Below, one piece after another: positions 14,664 through 21,067 of a stretch of DNA of 21,067 nucleotides; the stretch's first letter is position 1, and each line of letters begins with the position of its first letter. Location: NCBI GenBank assembly GCA_004297235.1, contig SCUR01000085.1, positions 1-21,067 of the forward strand, in the 5' to 3' direction. This DNA comes from Candidatus Manganitrophaceae bacterium (lineage in GTDB: Bacteria; Nitrospirota; Nitrospiria; SBBL01; Manganitrophaceae). The position numbers and the translations under genes are program-made. Below the pieces are notes generated by a model. The model did no database searches. It was not told where the DNA came from and saw only the letters and a list, made by a program, of their open reading frames with translations.

Positions 14664-15734
14664 ATGCGCGAACAGAACTCCGTCTCAATCGGCTATCTTC
14701 TCGAGTGGTTTCACCGAAGAAAGCACTGGATCTGGCTGACGGCGCTGATCGTCTCCGTCGTCTCGGTGGTGATCGCCGTTCGATTGCAGAAGATCTACCG
14801 CGCCACCTCGATCGTTCTCGTCCAGCCCCATCGCTTTCCGGAACAGGTGGCCCGCACGTACGATCTCTACCGGATGGAAAACCGGCTGAAGGCGCTCAGC
14901 GAGGTGATCTACAGCCGCACCTTTCTGCAGCCGGTCATCGACGCGGAATCGCTCTACCGGGACTGGGTGGGCCAACGAACCTCCGATGAGATCATCGAGC
15001 AGATGCGAAAAGACATTCATATCGACATCAAGGCGAACGACGTCTTCAGCCTCTCCTACGACGGGCCGGATCCGGGAAAGGTGATGAATGCGACCAACCG
15101 GATCGCGAAGCAGTTTGTCTCGCTGCTGCAGCAGCAGGTCGCGGTGACCCCCACCAATCCGCAGGTCGAGTTCCTGGAGACCAAGCTCAAGGAGCTCTAC
15201 GCCCAGGCGGCCGATCTGCAGACGAGTTACACCAAAGATTATCCCGAGCTGATCAGTCTGAGGAAGAAGATCGCCGAGGTGGAAGCGGTTTTACGGGCCG
15301 AGAAGCGGGCCGCCGGGGAAGCCATTGCGAAGGAGAAGCCGGCCACGGTCGATTCCGAGTTTCAGAATGCGGAAGCCCGCATCATCGACGCGGCGACCCT
15401 TCCGATGAAGCCGTATAAACCGAACCGGACCCTGGTCGCCTTGATCGGCTCGTTGATCGGGCTGGGGCTCGGCATTGGGCTGGCGGCGCTGGCGGAGATC
15501 TCGGATCGGACATTCCGATACGCGGGGGACCTGCAACAATATCTCGGGCTGCCGGTTTTGGTCTGCATCCCGCAGGTGGAAACCGCCGGCGATCTGAGAA
15601 GGGCCCGCATTCGGCGGCGGCTGATCTGGGGGCTGAGCCTGATCGTGCTTTGCCTGACGCTGTTTTATCTCTATCAAAACCCGATCAGCCTCAGCCGATT
15701 GGATGCGGCGACGGTCCAATTCCAGGAGAAATGA
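14664..15734 (+). CDS. Wzz/GNVR-type chain-length determinant (polysaccharide co-polymerase)
   Basis: The 356-residue inner-membrane protein has a first TM helix at about 22-39, a Wzz-type periplasmic domain, and a coiled coil at about 167-225 (VEFLETKLKELYAQAADLQT, LRKKIAEVEAVLRAEKRAAG). The Pro-rich approach to the second TM (LPMKPYKPNRTLVALIGSLI, 246-265) is the hallmark of this family. A third hydrophobic segment (LIWGLSLIVLCLTLFYLY, 320-337) follows a short cytoplasmic stretch (FRYAGDLQQYLGLPVLVCIP) typical of kinase-linked proteins. It should set polymer length and stimulate the separate tyrosine kinase encoded next, as in CapA/CapB or XrtA-type systems. GGGGAG lies 6 bases upstream of ATG 14664. 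The kinase ATG follows after 10 bases. Confidence 0.9.
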   Translation: MREQNSVSIGYLLEWFHRRKHWIWLTALIVSVVSVVIAVRLQKIYRATSIVLVQPHRFPEQVARTYDLYRMENRLKALSEVIYSRTFLQPVIDAESLYRDWVGQRTSDEIIEQMRKDIHIDIKANDVFSLSYDGPDPGKVMNATNRIAKQFVSLLQQQVAVTPTNPQVEFLETKLKELYAQAADLQTSYTKDYPELISLRKKIAEVEAVLRAEKRAAGEAIAKEKPATVDSEFQNAEARIIDAATLPMKPYKPNRTLVALIGSLIGLGLGIGLAALAEISDRTFRYAGDLQQYLGLPVLVCIPQVETAGDLRRARIRRRLIWGLSLIVLCLTLFYLYQNPISLSRLDAATVQFQEK

Positions 15735-15744
15735 GGAGAGGAAG

Positions 15745-16506
15745 ATGCGCGGAAAGTTAATGGGAAGCGCCCGTTTTGACGACCACCTGGTGGTTCTCAC
15801 CGAACCGAAAGCGATTGCGGCGGAGCAATACCGCGTCCTCCGATCCCGGATCGAGCACCTGTCGCAGGAGAAGGGGTTCCGGACCTTCATGATCACCAGC
15901 CCGGTGGTCGGCGACGGGAAGTCAATGACCACCGCCAACCTGGCCCTCAGCATGGCCCAGACGAAAGACCGGCGGGTGGCGCTGGTCGACTGCGATCTGC
16001 GGCGGCCGTCGCTTCATCGGCTGTTCGGAATGCGGATGAAGGAGGGGCTCATCGATGTTCTGGAAGAGCGAAGCCCGCTGGAGACGGCGTTGGTTCCGAT
16101 CGAGCACCCGTTGCTGGCCTCCGGTTCGCTCTCCTTTCTCCCCGCCGGAAGAGCGAACGCCGCCTCTCCGGAATGGCTCGGCTCCGCCAAGATGAAAAAG
16201 CTCGTCACGATTCTGTCGGAGCGGTTCGAGATGGTCTTTTTCGACACCCCTCCGATTCTCCCGCTGGCCGATGCGGCCGAATTGGGGAGCGCCGTCGACG
16301 GGGCGATTCTGGTTCTCCGCTCCGGAAGCACCTCGGTCGAAGCGCTGACGCTGGCGATGCAGAGCATCGATCTTCAGAACTGGATCGGCGTGGTCCTCAA
16401 CGGCGTCGATTTCGAGCGATCCTCGCAATACAGCGGCGTCTACGCCTCCTACCAAAAAACCTATTCGGCGCAAGCGATCGAGGGAAGAGGGAATCACGAT
16501 GATTAA
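15745..16506 (+). CDS. CpsD/CapB-type tyrosine-protein kinase (BY-kinase)
   Basis: The 253-residue cytoplasmic ATPase has the ExxRxxR oligomerisation motif (EQYRVLR, 27-33), Walker A (SPVVGDGKSMTT, 52-63), Walker A' (VALVDCDLRRP, 78-88) and Walker B (FEMVFFDTPP, 161-170). The C-terminal tail has four clustered tyrosines (Y229, Y233, Y236, Y240), the expected autophosphorylation cluster, which supports a kinase rather than a plain ParA/MinD ATPase. It controls polysaccharide assembly together with the membrane activator encoded just upstream. GGAGAGGAAG precedes ATG 15745; an in-frame ATG at 15703 lies within the preceding gene and adds an Arg-rich non-family extension. Its last 8 bases overlap the start of the sugar transferase gene, a sign of translational coupling. 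Confidence 0.92.
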   Translation: MRGKLMGSARFDDHLVVLTEPKAIAAEQYRVLRSRIEHLSQEKGFRTFMITSPVVGDGKSMTTANLALSMAQTKDRRVALVDCDLRRPSLHRLFGMRMKEGLIDVLEERSPLETALVPIEHPLLASGSLSFLPAGRANAASPEWLGSAKMKKLVTILSERFEMVFFDTPPILPLADAAELGSAVDGAILVLRSGSTSVEALTLAMQSIDLQNWIGVVLNGVDFERSSQYSGVYASYQKTYSAQAIEGRGNHDD

Positions 16507-17887
16507 GCTGTTCAATCGATCCGTCCCTAAGCGGAGCATCTTCTTCTGCCTGACGGAGGATCTTCTGATCTGGCTGGCCGTCGTCGTGAGTGTTTTGATC
16601 TTTCCCCTTTCGGGAGAGTCCTTCCATATGGACGGCCGCCTGATCCTGATGCAGGGGCTGATCCTCGCCTCCATCTTCCACCTCACCCTCTATTACAGCG
16701 ACCTGTATGATTTTTCCTTTTTCCCCCCCGATCGGGGCCACCTGATCCGGTTGGTCCGCGCGGGGGGAATCGGTCTGCTGGCTTTCGGAGGGATCGTTGC
16801 CCTTTTTCCGGCCTGGCTTCCTCCCGGAAAAAGTTTCCGTATCTCCGTGGTCCTCAGTCTCCTGCTGATCTTCGTCTGGCGCACCTTCTACGGTCGCGTT
16901 CTGGAGAAAATGGAAGACCGAATTCTGATCTTGGGGACGCAGGAGGTTGCCCGCCGCGTGGCGCAGGAGATCTTGAAACGAAAAGGGCTCGGTCTGAAAG
17001 TGGTGGGATTCCTCGATGAAGATGCAAGCCGCCTCGGCCAGAGCGTGGTCAATCCGAAAATTATCGGGACGTACGATCAGCTCCGTACGATTCTCAAGAG
17101 AGAGCGGGTGGACCGGGTGGTGATCGCCGCGTTCGAGAAGCGGGGCCGGCTGCCGATCCGGGAAATCTTGGGGGCGAGGACGCAGGGGATCGAATTCATC
17201 GAAGGGACCCGTTTCTATGAGCAGATCAGCGGCAAAGTCTTTATGGAAGACGCCAAGCCGAGCGGCTTCATTTACGCCGACGGATTTAACAAGTCGGGTT
17301 TCGCCCGGTGGAGCAAACGGATGACCGGCATCCTCGTCTCCTCGGCCATTCTGATCCTGACCCTTCCGCTGATGATTCTTTTGGGGATCTTGATCAAGCT
17401 CGATTCTCCCGGTCCGATCTTCTTCCGGCAGGAGCGGGTGGGAGAGGCGGGGAGGCCGTTTATGTTGGTGAAGTTCCGCTCCATGCGCCAAGACGCCGAG
17501 GCGGCGAGCGGTCCGGTGTGGGCGATGGAGGACGACCCCCGCGTCACCCGCGTCGGGCGGATCATCCGAAAGCTCAGATTGGACGAGCTTCCCCAAATCT
17601 TAAACGTGCTGAAGGGAGAGATGAGCTTCGTCGGACCGCGGCCCGAGCGCCCCTATTTCGTCGAGCAGCTCTCGGAGCAGATCCCTTTTTATTCGCTTCG
17701 GTTCGCGGTGAAGCCGGGGGTGACCGGCTGGGCCCAGGTTCGCTATCCGTACGGCGCCTCGGTCGAGGATGCCCGGGAGAAATTGAGATATGAGCTCTAT
17801 TACATCAAAAACATGTCGATTCTTTTTGACCTCTGGATCATTTTCCAGACGGTCAAGATCGTGCTCTTTGGAAGAGGGGCGAGGTGA
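16499..17887 (+). CDS. Undecaprenyl-phosphate sugar phosphotransferase (WcaJ/EpsB type)
   Basis: The 462-residue polytopic protein starts exopolysaccharide synthesis by moving a sugar-1-phosphate from a nucleotide sugar to undecaprenyl phosphate. Four N-terminal TM helices (about 17-37, 48-66, 88-106, 113-130) are followed by a Rossmann-like CoA-binding-type domain (ILILGTQEVARRVAQEI, 142-158). After a fifth hydrophobic segment (276-300) comes the catalytic domain, with SPGPIFFRQERVG (303-315), VKFRSMR (324-330), LRLDELPQILNVLKGEMS (359-376), VGPRPERP (378-385) and KPGVTGWAQV (405-414). The layout matches the polyprenyl glycosylphosphotransferases linked to PEP-CTERM/XrtA exopolysaccharide loci. 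The sugar (glucose, galactose or an N-acetyl sugar) cannot be told. ATG 16499 lies inside the end of the kinase gene, with GAGGGAAGAGGG upstream. Confidence 0.93.
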   Translation: MIKLFNRSVPKRSIFFCLTEDLLIWLAVVVSVLIFPLSGESFHMDGRLILMQGLILASIFHLTLYYSDLYDFSFFPPDRGHLIRLVRAGGIGLLAFGGIVALFPAWLPPGKSFRISVVLSLLLIFVWRTFYGRVLEKMEDRILILGTQEVARRVAQEILKRKGLGLKVVGFLDEDASRLGQSVVNPKIIGTYDQLRTILKRERVDRVVIAAFEKRGRLPIREILGARTQGIEFIEGTRFYEQISGKVFMEDAKPSGFIYADGFNKSGFARWSKRMTGILVSSAILILTLPLMILLGILIKLDSPGPIFFRQERVGEAGRPFMLVKFRSMRQDAEAASGPVWAMEDDPRVTRVGRIIRKLRLDELPQILNVLKGEMSFVGPRPERPYFVEQLSEQIPFYSLRFAVKPGVTGWAQVRYPYGASVEDAREKLRYELYYIKNMSILFDLWIIFQTVKIVLFGRGAR

Positions 17888-17994
17888 ATGAGGAAACAGC
17901 GATCCGCCATCGGCACTCAGCGAAAGATTCATAAAAGCTTTTAAGCGGACGGCGGACCGCTGGCGGCGATGACTTTCTTGTATCTGGAGTTTGT
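17888..17994. other. Intergenic gap with small palindrome before glmS
   Basis: The gap holds TAAAAGCTTTTA (17932-17943), a perfect 12-base palindrome, followed by a GC-rich stretch. No sigma-54 box is seen, and no clear terminator, so read-through from the transferase gene into glmS is plausible. No glmS ribozyme core was recognised, and the gap is short for one. Confidence 0.4.
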
Positions 17995-19815
17995 ATGTGC
18001 GGCATTGTCGGATATGTCGGAAATCGGAACACGGTGGACGTTTTGGTGGAAGGGCTCAAGCGATTGGAGTACCGCGGCTATGATTCGGCCGGCATCTGCT
18101 TCTTCACGGAGGGGGGGATGGCGGTGAAGAAGGAAGTGGGGAAGCTGATCCAGCTGGAAAAAAAATTGGCCGAGGAGAAGGTGGGCGGCGGGACGGGCGC
18201 CGGCATCGGCCACACCCGCTGGGCGACCCACGGGGAGCCGAGTGTGCGGAATGCCCATCCCCACCTCGATTGCTCCGGGCGATTTTCCGTCGTTCACAAC
18301 GGCATCATCGAGAACCATGCCGTGTTGAAGAGGCAGCTGGAAGAGGAAGGACACCGCTTCGTCTCCGACACAGACACGGAAGTCATCGTCCATCTGGTCG
18401 AGAAGTATTTCGAGGGGGATCTGGGCGAAGCGGTCCGGCGGGCGTCGCTGGAGCTGGAGGGGAGTTTCGCCCTCGAGGTGATGAGCGCGCGGGTTCCGGA
18501 TGAAATCGTCGCCGTGCGGCGGGGGAGCCCGTTGGTGATCGGAGCCGGCCGGGGGGAGCAGTTCATCGCTTCCGACGTCCCGGCGTTGATCTCCCATACC
18601 CGCGAGGTCTTCTGGCTGGAGGAGGGAGAGCTGGCGATCGTCCGTCCGGAGGGGGTCCGGGTTCTCGACTCGATTTCCGGAGACCCGGTCCGGAAGGCGT
18701 TCCAGCATGTCGCTTGGGATGCGCAGCAGGTCGAGAAGGGACCATTCCCGCACTTCATGTTGAAAGAAATTTACGAGCAGCCCGGCGTGATCATGGAGAT
18801 GGCGCGGCGGGAGGTCCTCTTTCAGGGGGCGCCGCCGGAGCGCCGCTTCGCCGGGGCCGACGCGGTCTCGCAGATTTATCTTGTCGCCTGCGGCACCTCC
18901 TGGCATGCGGCGCTGGCCGGGAAGCGGATGATCGAGAAGATGACCCGATTGCGGGTGGAGGTCGATATCGCTTCCGAATTTCGATATCGGGAGCCGATCC
19001 TTGATTCCAAAACGATCACGATCGGGATCAGCCAGTCGGGAGAGACCGCCGACACCCTCGCCGCGCTGCAATTGGCCGCGGAGAAGCAGAGCGCGGTTTG
19101 GGCGATCTGCAACGTGGCGGGAAGCAGCCTCACCCGGATGGCCGAGACGGTCTTCTACACCCAGGCCGGTCCGGAGATCGGGGTGGCCTCGACGAAGGCG
19201 TTCACCTCTCAGTTGGTCGCCCTTTACCAGCTGGCCTGTCACCTCGCGGAAGTCCGGGGAACCCTTCCTGTCTCGGCGCAGGAGCGGAAGGATCAGCTTT
19301 CCGCCCTGGCGAAGCAGGTCCAGGAGATCCTTCAAAAGGATGAAGAGATCCGGGCGCTGGCAAGCGAATATTGCCAAAAGCGTGATTTTCTTTTCATGGG
19401 GCGGGGGATTCATCATGCGATCGCTCTGGAGGGGGCGTTGAAGCTGAAAGAGATCTCCTATATTCACGCCGAAGGATACCCGGCCGGCGAGATGAAGCAC
19501 GGTCCGATCGCCTTGATCGATCGAGAGATGCCGGTCGTTTTTCTCGTCCCCCAAGATGCCGTTTACGAAAAGGTCCTCGGAAACATCGAGGAGGTCCGGG
19601 CCCGTGGAGGAAGGATTATCGCATTGGCGGAGGTGGGGGATGAGCGTGTTGCCACAAAGGCCCACCACGTTATTTATCTCCCGAAGAACAACACGTTTTT
19701 AATCTCCGTGTTGATGACGATCCCCTTGCAACTCCTGGCCTATCACATCGCGCTTCAAAAGGGATGCGATGTCGATCAACCGAGAAATCTGGCCAAGAGT
19801 GTCACCGTGGAGTAA
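17995..19815 (+). CDS. glmS: Glutamine--fructose-6-phosphate aminotransferase (isomerizing)
   Basis: The 606-residue enzyme makes glucosamine-6-phosphate from fructose-6-phosphate and glutamine, the first step to UDP-GlcNAc. The N-terminal glutaminase domain begins MCGIVGYVG, so Cys2 becomes the nucleophile after Met removal, and contains HTRWATHGEPSVRNAHPH and the VHNGIIENH motif. Two SIS isomerase domains follow, with YLVACGTSWHAAL, GISQSGETADT, EIGVASTKAFTSQ, AEGYPAGEMKHGPIALI and the conserved C-terminal DQPRNLAKSVTVE. Length matches the family (about 600-610). GGAG lies 5 bases before ATG 17995. Its place within an exopolysaccharide locus suggests a dedicated supply of amino sugar, although it may also be the only housekeeping copy. 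Confidence 0.97.
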   Translation: MCGIVGYVGNRNTVDVLVEGLKRLEYRGYDSAGICFFTEGGMAVKKEVGKLIQLEKKLAEEKVGGGTGAGIGHTRWATHGEPSVRNAHPHLDCSGRFSVVHNGIIENHAVLKRQLEEEGHRFVSDTDTEVIVHLVEKYFEGDLGEAVRRASLELEGSFALEVMSARVPDEIVAVRRGSPLVIGAGRGEQFIASDVPALISHTREVFWLEEGELAIVRPEGVRVLDSISGDPVRKAFQHVAWDAQQVEKGPFPHFMLKEIYEQPGVIMEMARREVLFQGAPPERRFAGADAVSQIYLVACGTSWHAALAGKRMIEKMTRLRVEVDIASEFRYREPILDSKTITIGISQSGETADTLAALQLAAEKQSAVWAICNVAGSSLTRMAETVFYTQAGPEIGVASTKAFTSQLVALYQLACHLAEVRGTLPVSAQERKDQLSALAKQVQEILQKDEEIRALASEYCQKRDFLFMGRGIHHAIALEGALKLKEISYIHAEGYPAGEMKHGPIALIDREMPVVFLVPQDAVYEKVLGNIEEVRARGGRIIALAEVGDERVATKAHHVIYLPKNNTFLISVLMTIPLQLLAYHIALQKGCDVDQPRNLAKSVTVE

Positions 19816-19850
19816 GGGGCCTCACAGCCGACGTCCCCCTCTCTTTTTTA
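19815..19850 (+). terminator. Weak terminator-like hairpin after glmS
   Basis: AGGGG (19815-19819) can pair with CCCCT (19836-19840) around a 16-base loop, and a T6 run follows (19844-19849). The short stem makes it at best a partial terminator between glmS and the glycosyltransferase. Confidence 0.25.
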
Positions 19851-19867
19851 GAATAAAGGAAAGTGAC

Positions 19868-20965
19868 GTGAGTGTGGTTAAGTCTGTTTTCTGGCTATCG
19901 TTTCTTGTGGTTCTCTACACCTACATCGGTTATCCGCTGATTTTATCCGCTTGGCGCTTCTTGGGAAAAAAGCGGGTTCGAAAGGGAGCGGTCCTCCCCT
20001 CGGTTTCGGTGATCGTCGCGGTGTACAACGAGGAGGGGAACATCGAGCGTAAATTGAAAAACCTTTTCGACCTCGACTACCCCGCCTCTCTTTTGGAGAT
20101 CATCATCTCCTCGGACGGCTCGACCGATCAGACCGAAGCGAGGGTGACCCGCTGGCAAGAGCGGCATCCGAACGGGCCTTCCCTGCTTCTGTTGACGGCG
20201 CCGACCCATGTCGGAAAGGCGGCGGCCCTCAACCGGGCGGTCGCCCACGCCCGAGGGGAGCTCCTCGTCTTCACCGACGCCCGGCAACGGCTTGACCGAA
20301 GGGCCGTCGCCCTATTGGCGACCAACTTCGCGGATGATCAAGTCGGCGCCGTCAGCGGCGAGCTGATTTTAATGGAGCGGCCGGAAGGGGAAGGGGCGGC
20401 CGGCGTCGGGTTGTACTGGCGCTATGAAAAGTGGCTTCGAAAAATGGAGAGCGATGTCGATTCGACGTTAGGGGCCACCGGCGCGATTTACGCCGTCCGG
20501 AAATCGCTCTACGAGCCGATTCCGGCGGAGACGATCTTGGACGATGTCCTCATTCCGATGCAAGTGGTTTTCAGAGGATACCGGACCGTCTTTGAGCCGA
20601 AGGCGCGGGCCTATGATTTCATCGCCAAGGGGGCGGGAAGCGAGTTTGTCCGAAAGGTCCGAACGCTCTCCGGCAATTATCAGCTTCTCTGGGAGGTCGG
20701 CCCGCTCTGGTCCTGGAAGAAGAACCGTGTTTTTTTCCAATACTTCTCGCACAAGGTGGCTCGGCTGGCGGTTCCCTTCATGCTGATGTTGCTGATGTTG
20801 TCGAACCTTTTCTTGATGCAAGGAGTTTACTTTGTCTTTTTTTGGCTTCAGGTCGCTTGGTACGGCTTGGCTATATTGGGAGGAATGTCCTATGGGAAGG
20901 TCTATCCGAAAACAACACCGTCGGCCGTTTCAGGAGCGGAGGCTGAGCGTGGTCCGGCCCGCTGA
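19868..20965 (+). CDS. Family-2 glycosyltransferase, membrane-anchored
   Basis: The 365-residue product has an N-terminal TM helix (about 5-28), then a GT-A fold: SVSVIVAVYNEEGNIERKL (45-63), IIISSDGSTDQT (78-89), VGKAAALNRAV (115-125), the metal-binding region VFTDARQ (134-140), GATGAIYAVRKSL (202-214) and the likely catalytic acid region ILDDVLIPM (223-231). Two TM helices (about 290-335) follow. It resembles processive or extension glycosyltransferases that add sugars to a lipid-linked exopolysaccharide. GTG 19868 has AAGGAAAG 4 bases upstream; an in-frame ATG at 19769 lies within glmS and is rejected. The tail after the last helix (SYGKVYPKTTPSAVSG) is short and unlike the longer ends of many relatives, and the next gene overlaps it, so a natural short form or a 3' rearrangement is possible. 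Confidence 0.9.
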   Translation: MSVVKSVFWLSFLVVLYTYIGYPLILSAWRFLGKKRVRKGAVLPSVSVIVAVYNEEGNIERKLKNLFDLDYPASLLEIIISSDGSTDQTEARVTRWQERHPNGPSLLLLTAPTHVGKAAALNRAVAHARGELLVFTDARQRLDRRAVALLATNFADDQVGAVSGELILMERPEGEGAAGVGLYWRYEKWLRKMESDVDSTLGATGAIYAVRKSLYEPIPAETILDDVLIPMQVVFRGYRTVFEPKARAYDFIAKGAGSEFVRKVRTLSGNYQLLWEVGPLWSWKKNRVFFQYFSHKVARLAVPFMLMLLMLSNLFLMQGVYFVFFWLQVAWYGLAILGGMSYGKVYPKTTPSAVSGAEAERGPAR

Positions 20966-21067
20966 CGCCATTCCCATTCGGGATGAAAAAGAAAGTTTGA
21001 ACATCGCCGCGGGGAGCGCCGGCCGGCTGCTTCGCGGGATGCTTCAATTTCCCTTCACCTTCGTCGC
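20892..21067 (+). CDS. Unidentified gene, partial (5' part only)
   Basis: An open frame runs off the right edge. ATG 20892 has GGGAGGA about 9 bases upstream and would overlap the glycosyltransferase by 74 bases. GTG 20949 has GGAGG about 6 bases upstream and overlaps by only 17 bases; I think it is at least as likely. From the GTG the product begins MVRPADAIPIRDEKESLNIA and continues with SAGRLLRGMLQFPFTFV, perhaps entering a hydrophobic helix. Only 39-58 residues are visible, with no family motif. Position suggests another exopolysaccharide gene. Confidence 0.5.
   Translation, partial: MGRSIRKQHRRPFQERRLSVVRPADAIPIRDEKESLNIAAGSAGRLLRGMLQFPFTFV

Noticed and set aside
16397..17596. 399-codon open frame on the minus strand
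   Set aside because: It is antisense to the sugar transferase and lacks recognisable motifs.
17888..17944. 18-residue ORF (MRKQRSAIGTQRKIHKSF) after the sugar transferase
   Set aside because: Its ribosome-like GAGG is too close to the ATG, and nothing supports translation.
17941..19668. 575-codon open frame on the minus strand
   Set aside because: It is the complement of glmS, which has every family motif; long antisense frames are expected in GC-rich genes.

Overview
The window is about 21 kb of GC-rich bacterial DNA in which nearly every gene has a clear family signature. The organism looks like an aerobic or metal-handling Gram-negative: it has TonB-dependent outer-membrane receptors, Wza-type outer-membrane polysaccharide export proteins, sigma-54 enhancer-binding activators and -24/-12 promoters. 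The gene set and the receptor N-termini (acidic stretch before the plug) remind me of Nitrospirota or deltaproteobacterial-type genomes, but this is a guess from style. There are no rRNA or tRNA genes, and I see no CRISPR array, integrase or transposase.

Layout. (1) 1-1500, minus strand: a GAF-domain protein cut by the left edge, preceded by two tiny, tightly packed ORFs (one a two-helix membrane protein), then a small secreted Gly/Gln-rich protein with a candidate sigma-54 promoter about 220 bases upstream. (2) 1496-2324: a long gap with small dyads, one weak short ORF and two candidate sigma-54 boxes. (3) 2325-5435, plus strand: a two-component pair, a REC-GAF-histidine kinase followed by an NtrC-type response regulator. 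(4) 5465-9621, minus strand: two tandem, paralogous TonB-dependent receptors. The copy nearer the two-component genes is intact. The other is a pseudogene with a frameshift in a C8 run and an in-frame TAG. (5) 9622-10268: a gap rich in hairpins that ends in an excellent sigma-54 promoter. (6) 10269-21067, plus strand: an exopolysaccharide assembly and export locus. In order it holds a short Wza-like protein and an outer-membrane beta-barrel protein; a second sigma-54 promoter and an NtrC-family activator with a degenerate receiver domain; then a second Wza-like lipoprotein, a Wzz/GNVR chain-length protein, a CpsD-type tyrosine kinase, a WcaJ-type initiating sugar transferase, GlmS, a family-2 glycosyltransferase and the start of another gene cut by the right edge.

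How the parts fit (inference): the initiating transferase loads the first sugar phosphate on undecaprenyl phosphate, the glycosyltransferase extends it, GlmS feeds amino-sugar precursor, the Wzz/kinase pair controls chain length and export, and the two Wza-like proteins plus the beta-barrel protein form the outer-membrane exit. Two intact GAFTGA-containing sigma-54 activators and near-identical -24/-12 elements (GGCAYGGCTTTTGCTC) before both halves of the locus suggest one sigma-54 regulon. The activator inside the locus probably works without phosphorylation and may drive its own promoter.
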